In this document: positions 57,241-64,000 of the stretch, piece by piece | Layout of the letters: each line of letters begins with the position of its first letter | How positions within the stretch are numbered: position 1 is the stretch's first letter | Source of the DNA: Eretmocerus hayati | Lineage: Eukaryota; Arthropoda; Insecta; Hymenoptera; Aphelinidae | Assembly (NCBI GenBank): GCA_029851415.1 | Contig: CM056742.1 | Coordinates: forward strand, 57,476,454 to 57,540,453 | DNA length: 64,000 nucleotides | Reading direction: 5' to 3' | Notes under the pieces: model-generated | What the model saw: the letters and a program-made list of their open reading frames with translations, nothing else | The model's database searches: none | What the model was told of the DNA's origin: nothing | Translations under genes and position numbers: made by a program

Positions 57241-59227
57241 AATTCACATTAATAAAATGAGCAATAAGAGGACTCACCGTTATTTTCCATCACTTTCGAT
57301 AATTGCAATTCTCTGGTTATGATTTAAAAAGACTATTGAAGTCTCGTGTGCTGTCCTCCGGGACTCCTGGGGAACATACGGCAAGAATAATGGCTGCTGA
57401 AAAGCGAAGGGCGAAAAGCGCGTGCACTCTGGGCAACTGCTATCCAACAAGTGGCCTCATGGCCGACTTCTTCTTCAAGTTGAAGTTCCGTCTTCTTCAA
57501 CGAAGAAGACGCGCTGTGATTGACCCAATAAATTCCATCCGGAGAACTGGCAGCACCCTCTATCGGGGCTGCGCGGCAAAACTTGAAGTACCTAAGGGCA
57601 CATTGCGGCCAGCATGCGCACGAAATTCACGGAATTACACGGCCAACGGCACGGAAATATATGTACGGCACTGCCTTTGGCCTCCACTCGTACCGTCTTT
57701 TATCTCACTTGCACCTATAATAAGCATCGGATGGCGAGGAGGCGCTGCGCAGCTTGCATTGCCTCCACTTTTGGCCTTTCACTGCACCCGATATTCGCTA
57801 CATGGCCTTGTATAGCTATATCTACTCGCGGCCTGTGTCACTATAACTATATAGGGCTTCCCATGTGTCAGTATACCTATATGGGCCTGTGCATATTCAC
57901 AGCATGGCCATGTGCACATAAGATATTTCTATCCGGTAGTATCTCGGCCTCACAGATACACATATATATATATATATGTGTGTGTCGTCTGCGTGATGAA
58001 TTTTCACCCAGAGACTGACGTCCGGGTCACCGTGATTCCCCATGTCGGCCTGTTCAGGTATGGCCAACCTGAACCAAGCTACACCGTCAGGTAGCGCCAT
58101 CACACCGGCAGCAACAGGTTGGCAGTACGTCGTCTGCACGGCCGCACATCAACATCGGTTCCGCGATCCTCGTGCTCTGGTGAGCTACCCGGGCTCACCC
58201 GCGTCGGCCTGCGTGTCACCGGTGTCGTGGGTGACCGCCTACGTGGTCGTGTAATGGCGCGCGAGTATATCTTTGGCCAGGTTATGCGTGGGTGCAAACA
58301 GCAAGTGCTGCACGCACGCATAACCTCAAATAGCCCAATTACAGCTGGCCCTGGATTGCTGCGTATGAGTTATGGCAGGCAGCCCAGGATGTGCTGCACC
58401 AAGTGCAGCCCCACCGCCAGGCCATCAACAGCTGTGCTCGTCATCGTCATCGTCGTCGCCCTGACAAGGGCGCCCTGGCCAGATTGTCCCCCACGACGCA
58501 ATTTTACCAGTGCTTGGTGTGGTGCCCGCGGTCATAGATATCCAGCTGGATATTGCGGGGGAGTGATGCAAGTGCGCGAGATCTCGCGCACTTGCCCTAG
58601 TTTCCACGCGAGAGTGATTTTGTTTATACTTGGGGCGCGGGGTGGATGCAGCACGGGGCCAGCGGGCAACGGCTGTTGCTGTCCCGTGCTCCCAAGTCGG
58701 CCCATCGGCACATAGTGCGCCCTCGGGACACCTTGAGGCGGCCCTCCAGGGAACATAGCTCGGCCACGGGTGCACGACCGTGTACAACCGGGAGATTGTG
58801 GTACGCGGCATGGTGCGTGAGGAAATCAGCTGCTCTCGCTCATACGTATGAGCGAGAGATCAATACGTCTTGAATCGGCCTGCACCCGGTTGAGATAGCC
58901 CCGGGGCTGGAGCGCGGCCTCCCTTGGTCCCTCTCTAGGGCATAATAACAGCTGACAATGAGAATGAATTTTTGTCTCGATCGATATGAACGATCGAGAC
59001 TTCATCGCTCGCGGGAATTTCAAATCATATTATTACATGACTCGGCTGATGCAAGCTAATTTTAACCAACGGATTTGTTGATTAAGTGACATAGATCGAT
59101 ATTGGATTACTCCAATTCGATCTATGTACCTTCAAGGCACCTCGCAATTCGAGTGTCGCAACTTGAAGGATTTTGATGGAATTTCAAATACATGAAAAAT
59201 GAGATAAGGAACGAAAAATCTTGATTC

Positions 59228-59279
59228 TACGCTAGATGTTGGTGCGTTTCGTCTTTCCTCTCCGGATCAGACTCTTCAG
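59228..59279 (-). ncRNA. Hammerhead-like core, left arm
   Basis: Inverse copy of the motif at 59991-60042, on the minus strand: CTGAAGA, GTCT..AGAC stem, GAA, ACGC..GCGT stem, then A. Confidence 0.5.
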
Positions 59280-59990
59280 GGGGGCTGAAGAGATCCGAGT
59301 AGAGGTTGGCCCCCGATGTCACCTAGCCAAAGTGGCTTGATGGTCATGATTTTGATCGGGCTTATATGTTACACGAGGGCTTTTGCAGCCACTCGCGAGA
59401 AAGGTTTTCATCTCGGTTGTGTATTCGCCGACAACCGGTGACAATGAGAATGAATTTTTGTCTCGATCGATATGAGCGATCGAGACTTTATCGCTCGCGG
59501 GAATTTCAAATCATATTATTACATGACTCGGCTAATGCAAGCTAATTTTAACCAACGGATTTGTTGATTAAGTGACATAGATCGATATTGGATTACTCCA
59601 ATTCGATCTATGTACCTTCAAGTTGCGACACTCGAATTGCGAGGTGCCTTGAAGGTACATAGATCGAATTGGCGTAATCCAATATCGATCTATGTCACTT
59701 AATCAACAAATCCGTTGGTTAAAATTAGCTTGCATCAGCCGAGACATGTAATAATATGATTTGAAATTCCCGCGAGCGATGAAGTCTCGATCGTTCATAT
59801 CGATCGAGACAAAAATTCATTCTCATTGTCACCGGTTGTCGGCGAATACACAACCGAGATGAAAACCTTTCTCGCGAGTGGCTGCAAAAGCCCTCGTGTA
59901 ACATATAAGCCCGATCAAAATCATGACCATCAAGCCACTTTGGCTAGGTGACGTCGGGGGCCAACCTCTACTCGGATCTCTTCAGCCCCC

Positions 59991-60042
59991 CTGAAGAGTC
60001 TGATCCGGAGAGGAAAGACGAAACGCACCAACATCTAGCGTA
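59991..60042 (+). ncRNA. Hammerhead-like core, right arm
   Basis: CTGAAGA (59991-59997) fits CUGANGA. Stem II is GTCT (59998-60001) with AGAC (60016-60019). GAA follows at 60020-60022. Stem III is ACGC (60023-60026) with GCGT (60038-60041), leaving A at 60042 as the cleavage-site H. These are the conserved parts of a hammerhead in the right order. A stem I is not evident: the bases before 59991 do not pair with GAATC after 60042, and CTCTTCAG just upstream could instead pair with CTGAAGAG. Confidence 0.5.
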
Positions 60043-60574
60043 GAATCAAAATTTTTCGTTCCTCATCTCGTTTTTCATGTATTTGAAATTCCATCAAAAT
60101 CCTTCAAGTTGCGACACTCGGATTGCGAGGTGCCTTGAAGGTACATAGATCGAATTGGAGTAATCCAATATCGATCTATGTCACTTAATCAACAAATCCG
60201 TTGGTTAAAATTAGCTTGCATTAGCCGAGTCATGTAATAATATGATTCATAATAACAGCTGGGGGTCCGGGTAGCTCGCCTGAGCTACACCCGGTGTACG
60301 GCATCTGCTGGAGCGACCGGGGGCCTCCTGGCCACCGGCTGCAGTGGCTAACTCAGGTCTAGGTAGGGTTGCCCGGGCTGCAGGCATACCGGTGTCCTGC
60401 TTTCCCCACGTTCTGGCCGGTGTCGTCGTCTTCACCTCGAGCAGCAGCACCTCAACAAAAAAGATAAGTATTCTCCGTGAATACTTGGTCTTGAGGCTGC
60501 TGCTCGAGGCTCGACGAGAGAATTGCATAACTTGTCCCCAAAAACCGCTGTGACGATTTTATCGTCACAGGATA

Positions 60575-61640
60575 TGGAGATGTTTCCATGATCGTGATGG
60601 AATGATGGTGGAGATTCAACGAGGGAACGCGAAATCATTGTCTGCGTGAAGTCTTGTTCTTTTCCCGGTAATGATCTCTTACGATGGATGGTTGAACGTT
60701 CAATGTGATATCATTATCTGAGTTGAGTTGTGAACTTTAGTGTCTATTCTACACTCAAGACGGTCTAGTGATTGGAGGCGGAATCAATTTCAAGCGAAGT
60801 TCTCTTATATATTGGCGATTATTCCCTTTGAGAGATTGTTTAGTGATGGAAGGTATAATTACTATCCGAGCAGAGTTTAATCGTAGATTTCACTAATATC
60901 TGTGACAATTATTGAGTGATGGGATTGATATTGCCGATATAAAGTGATAACGTATCGGAATCAGAAGGTGTTCGAGAAGTGATTCGAATATTCGTCAATT
61001 AAAACGTTAGAGAACGTCATCTGGAACTGGTCAGTTTTATCATTGCATGTAGGAGGCATGTTCAGAAATAGTTAATCAGTTATTTGGAACCCAATCCAGT
61101 TTCCTCCAAAACTTCCCGATTACATCATGCGTAGAAGAGTATCTGTCTTCAGTATCTGCGCAAAGTTGTCTTCTCTAGTGATTATCGTTCACTCCAGATG
61201 GTTTAGTGATCCGACGCAAAACAAATTCCTAAGCAAAGTTGATTCATCTCTTCGGCGGTCATCCCCCACGAAGGATGGTTTAGTGAACAAGAAACTCGAG
61301 TAATCGTCATTAGTCACTAGATTCCTCATATTTCTATAATTTCCGATGATCTGTGAGAGTCGTACACGTGCGTGTATGTATGCAACAGTCTGCGTAAGAA
61401 GGAGTTTCATCTCGTTTTTCATCATTCGAAGCATGCGTTATCAAGAATATGTTCCATTTGTATTATCAAATTACGATGCTTATGGATTGTGTGGATGAGA
61501 ACGTTTGTGGTGATTCTGTGGATGTGTGTATGGGGTCATCCATATTTTTGAGCTCTGTGTTCCCAGTAATATGATATTATGTAACTACATAATATCATAT
61601 TACATATTAATACATCGTTAGGAAGAAAATGGTTCCGTTC
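60575..61640. repeat. Dispersed repeat family A, copy 3
   Basis: Begins at GATATGGAGATGTTTCC (compare ATGGATATGTAGATGTTTTC at 56460) and carries the same ordered sub-units as the copies at 13.0 and 56.4 kb, including CACGAAGGATGGTTTAGTGA and CTCGTTTTTCATCATTCG. Confidence 0.75.
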
Positions 61641-61649
61641 CCGTTCTTT

Positions 61650-62100
61650 GGCCATTCTTTCTTACTAGAAATAGTTCAATGTGTCGATGTGAAACCATTA
61701 CTTGATAGAAGTTGTTTTCTCTAGTGTCTATGCTACCCTTAAGATGGTCTAGAAATTGGAGACAGAATCAATCTTGAGCAGAGTTCTCACACATACTTGG
61801 GGATTATCCCCCTTGAGGGATTGTTTAGTGATCGAATGTAAAATTACTATCCGAGCAGAGTTCAATCGTAGATTTCACTGATAACTCTGAGAAATATTAA
61901 GCGATAGGATTAATATTGCCGATATAGAGTAATAATGTATCGAGATCAGAAGGCGTTTGAGAAATGATTTGAATATTCGATCATCAGAGTACTCCTTCTA
62001 AAATTGGTCATTTTCTCATAGTGGGAAGCATGTTCTAAAATAGTTAATCAGTTATTTGATACAATTCTCCAAACTTTTCCGGATACATCATTGTCCTTCC
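61650..62100. repeat. Dispersed repeat family A, copy 4 (partial)
   Basis: Tandem to copy 3. Shares GAGGGATTGTTTAGTGATCG, ACTATCCGAGCAGAG and AATATTGCCGATATAGAGT. The latter part of the unit is missing. Confidence 0.7.
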
Positions 62101-63179
62101 ATCGAAGAACAGCGATAGAAGAATTCCTTCGATGTTCTTCGATAGAGTGGCTTCAGACGATGAATATAAGCCAAATTGACCACAAGAGCGTGTTCAGATG
62201 ATTGTTTTAAGTCAGAAAACCAGGTTCGTATCCCCGTAACAGCCACTCATCTCATTTGTGGACTAGAATGAGTGAAAACCCACTTACACTCGCCTGCGTC
62301 CAAAGAGACGAAATAATGCCCATTTCCAACTCGTAAAATAGAACCGCCCACTAGCATCTAGCTCGAGACCCGTTTCCGGAAGTCTTCACATATATTCAGG
62401 GGTACGTTGGAGAGTAATCCCACGCAGTTTGGTGTACATTCATTCAGATGAAAGCATATGCGAGCCATACGTGTGAGGTCATTTTGAGTGAAAAGTCAAA
62501 ATAGGGTCTTTTAAAATGGCTGAATGGAATTGAGAATTCAATATCCTACCCAGATTATTGGTCTCATTGGTAGTATCTGTATCAAAAGACATTTTCGCAC
62601 AGGTTTGGGGTCGAAGGAAGATGAACGATTTTTCCAAACTCAGCTCAAAGTTTGGCATTTCTACGAAACTGATCAACTTGTAACGACTGTAACTCCTATG
62701 GAAAATCCAATGAACGACTTTTACCAGTGGTCAAATTGTTGTTTCTCCCATAAACTTCAAAATGACCACGGGAAAGGATCGGTTATGGAAGCTAGATCAC
62801 TTTGAAGCAGGTCCAAAGATCTTGGAAATGTGCTCTCAGCAAATAGCTCCCAGAAGTTGCTAGGCTCGATCATCGTCCTTGAACAATTTTTTCCCCGGAA
62901 GTACCAGTCTCCAGGAAGGAAACGCGTCAAAGTACGTCCAAAAATATTGAGTTCAGTCGGATCATGATTTTCTGAGAATAGGCTGAAGAGGGTCCTAAAA
63001 AAGACCCTTTATAGGCCTTAAGACCCACGGGTGCCTTAGGGAGAATCCTAAATGAATTTTTTCGTACTAAAACAACATAGTACTAACGAAACAAAAATCT
63101 TTTGGGATTTTTCCAGACCCCCTGGTGCAGGCGTTCGGCGAAATGCTCCGAAGTGGCCTATATACAATCGTGTGAACAG
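62101..63179. other. No recognised gene; one hairpin
   Basis: ATCGAAGAAC (62101) and GTTCTTCGAT (about 62134) form a 10-bp hairpin. Otherwise unassigned; ORFs at 62479-62805 lie on both strands and have no domains. Confidence 0.5.
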
Positions 63180-63330
63180 AACAGGAACAAACTAAATGAA
63201 AGCTCCTTGTGAGAGATGACCACCGAGGAGATTTGAGAACTTTGCTTCGAAATCGGTTTCGCGTCCGATCATTGAGCCATCTAGAGTAGAGAATGATCAC
63301 TAGAGAAAACAACTCAACGCAGGTACTGGT
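63180..63330. repeat. Inverted fragment of family A
   Basis: The complement of this stretch reads TCTAGTGATCATTCTCTACT and CCTCGGTGGTCATCTCTCAC, matching the family A segment near 14.4 and 61.2 kb in reverse orientation. Confidence 0.6.
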
Positions 63331-63747
63331 GAACTATACACGTTTACGCATAGTGTAACAGGGAAAAGGACCCCGCTCCGAGAGATAGGATTTTGGCTTT
63401 CGGTTAATTTTGTCGGTGAAGAAATATGTTGTCAAGCACAAAATTCTGAACAAAAAGTTCAATGGGCTCAAAGACGGAAAATGGCTAGTTTTTTCAGTAT
63501 AAATCAAATAAATACCAATAAATGGGAGGTTATGAGGTTATCTAGAACAACAACAAAGGCTTGTCTGCAGCATTCGAATTTGAATTGAAAATGTATAATT
63601 TGATTATGATGTAGCGAAAAGGTCATTTTGGTAATTGAAACATCTTATCTGAAACCTCCGATACAAGAAGCGAAAAAATGCATGCAAAAAAAGTGATAAT
63701 GCGCGATTGACAAAGAAATCATAACGGCTTGTATTCTCAACAATTAC

Positions 63748-63937
63748 ATTTCATTTCAATCAATGTAGCAGCTAACGCTGGAGCTGGATCATAAGGCTGT
63801 GCTGACTCGATGCAACGAGTACATGATCTTGAGAGCCCGCAGATATGGGGCGGGAGCGGCTTTTTGACATCAACACCATCGCATAGCATGAGGCTCGCGC
63901 TTTGAATAGTTGATAAAAGGTGTCCGATAGTGCATGG
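63748..63937 (-). CDS. Candidate internal host exon
   Basis: A minus-strand open stretch follows a good acceptor (TTTGGTTGCAG) and ends at a possible donor (AAAT|GTAATT). The reading in between (TIGHLLSTIQSASLMLCDGV, then DVKKPLPPHICGL, then ALAATLIEMK) has balanced protein-like composition and no stops. I do not recognise the family. No neighbouring exon is inside the window. Confidence 0.35.
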
Positions 63938-64000
63938 CTGCAACCAAATTATATAGAATGGAATCAAAATTAATCTCGGATCGCGTGAGACTAGTGTCTG

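Larger units (their letters stand above)
58941..60261. mobile_element. ~1.3-kb palindromic element with 14-bp flanking duplication
   Basis: CATAATAACAGCTG occurs at 58941-58954 and 60248-60261 and flanks a near-perfect palindrome. Each arm reads S-M-S: S (about 180 bp, beginning TGACAATGAGAATG and ending CTATGTACCTTCAAG) occurs at about 58954 and 59438, giving a ~484-bp tandem unit. The right arm is the inverse, truncated in its last S. The centre near 59622-59648 is a 26-bp spacer. M holds a hammerhead-like core in each arm. No ORF. The flanking duplication indicates a single insertion event. Confidence 0.85.
57241..60574. other. GC-rich, palindrome-dense block inserted among family A repeats
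   Basis: Clearly richer in GC than its surroundings. Many perfect hairpins or palindromes occur: 58568-58595 (28 bp, half GCAAGTGCGCGAGA), 58833-58858 (26 bp, half CTCTCGCTCATAC), 60436-60509 (CCTCGAGCAGCAG arms), 60548-60570 (CTGTGACGAT..ATCGTCACAG), CGTCTTCTTC..GAAGAAGACG near 57490, and TTCAGGT..ACCTGAA near 58050. ORFs of up to 198 codons on both strands are mutually overlapping and look like GC artefacts. Family A repeats lie on both sides. Identity unknown. Confidence 0.6.

Noticed and set aside
57303..58811. Long ORFs on both strands (up to 198 codons) in the GC-rich block
   Set aside because: They overlap in several frames on both strands, lack domains, and fall where high GC depletes stop codons.
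60436..60570. Helitron 3' end suggested by two strong hairpins
   Set aside because: No CTRR terminus follows the hairpin at 60548-60570, no TC 5' end was found and no Rep/helicase is present.
62146..62247. Possible tRNA: AGTGGCT and AGCCACT could form an acceptor stem around a CCAGGTTCGTATCCCCG stretch
   Set aside because: The span is 102 nt, the T arm pairs only two or three bases and no D or anticodon stem forms. Probably chance.

Overview
This window looks like repeat-rich, AT-rich nuclear DNA of an arthropod, most likely an insect. The evidence is its mobile-element content: Ty3/gypsy LTR retrotransposons, a Penelope-like element with a GIY-YIG endonuclease, and a Tigger/pogo transposon with a CENP-B/DDE transposase. 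There are also tRNA-derived fragments, several satellite-like arrays and intron-bearing host-type exons. Nothing suggests bacterial, phage or plasmid DNA. I cannot name the species.

Layout. 1-3.1 kb is a tandem array of ~55-bp dyad-symmetric monomers organised as ~164-bp trimers. 3.1-8.0 kb has no recognised gene. 8.0-9.9 kb (minus) is a broken gypsy protease/pol fragment, bordered by a ~325-bp tandem repeat that recurs at 30.4-31.9 and 46.1-46.6 kb. 13.0-14.7 kb is a dispersed repeat ('family A') split by a 435-bp inverted-repeat element; other family A copies lie at 56.4-57.2, 60.6-62.1 and 63.2 kb. 14.7-21.4 kb is a minus-strand LTR retrotransposon that keeps gag but has lost pol. Its right LTR is split by a 2.2-kb Tigger-like transposon with a verifiable TA target duplication.

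21.75-38.07 kb is a plus-strand gypsy element: 5' LTR, primer-binding site, coiled-coil and CxxC-rich leader ORFs, three-knuckle gag, a -1 overlap into protease, then RT, RNase H and integrase. It is interrupted inside pol by a 7.3-kb Penelope-derived insertion (26805-34104) with a 13-bp target duplication. That insertion is an inverted repeat carrying matching 176-bp arrays in both arms. The element's pol has two nonsense codons. A matching partial LTR with an adjacent polypurine tract lies at 55.1 kb.

38.7-43.0 kb (minus) is the most gene-like host locus. It is a split gene for a JmjC-domain protein with the Fe(II) ligands apparently present, followed by about five C2H2/C2HC zinc fingers, and it contains a frameshift. 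A first exon encoding a basic Lys/Arg-rich start fits it in splice phase. 43-52.8 kb is mostly unassigned, with a few small exon candidates, tRNA-like fragments and a 4-unit coding minisatellite. 52.8-55.4 kb holds two unrecognised ORFs, a 70/140-bp higher-order array, then the polypurine tract and LTR fragment.

57.2-60.6 kb is a GC-rich, palindrome-dense block inside family A repeats. It contains a ~1.3-kb near-perfect palindrome flanked by a 14-bp direct repeat; each arm carries a hammerhead-ribozyme-like core. This palindrome, the Penelope foldback and the JmjC-zinc-finger locus are the parts most worth following up. All statements come from reading the sequence by eye; no alignment or database search was run.
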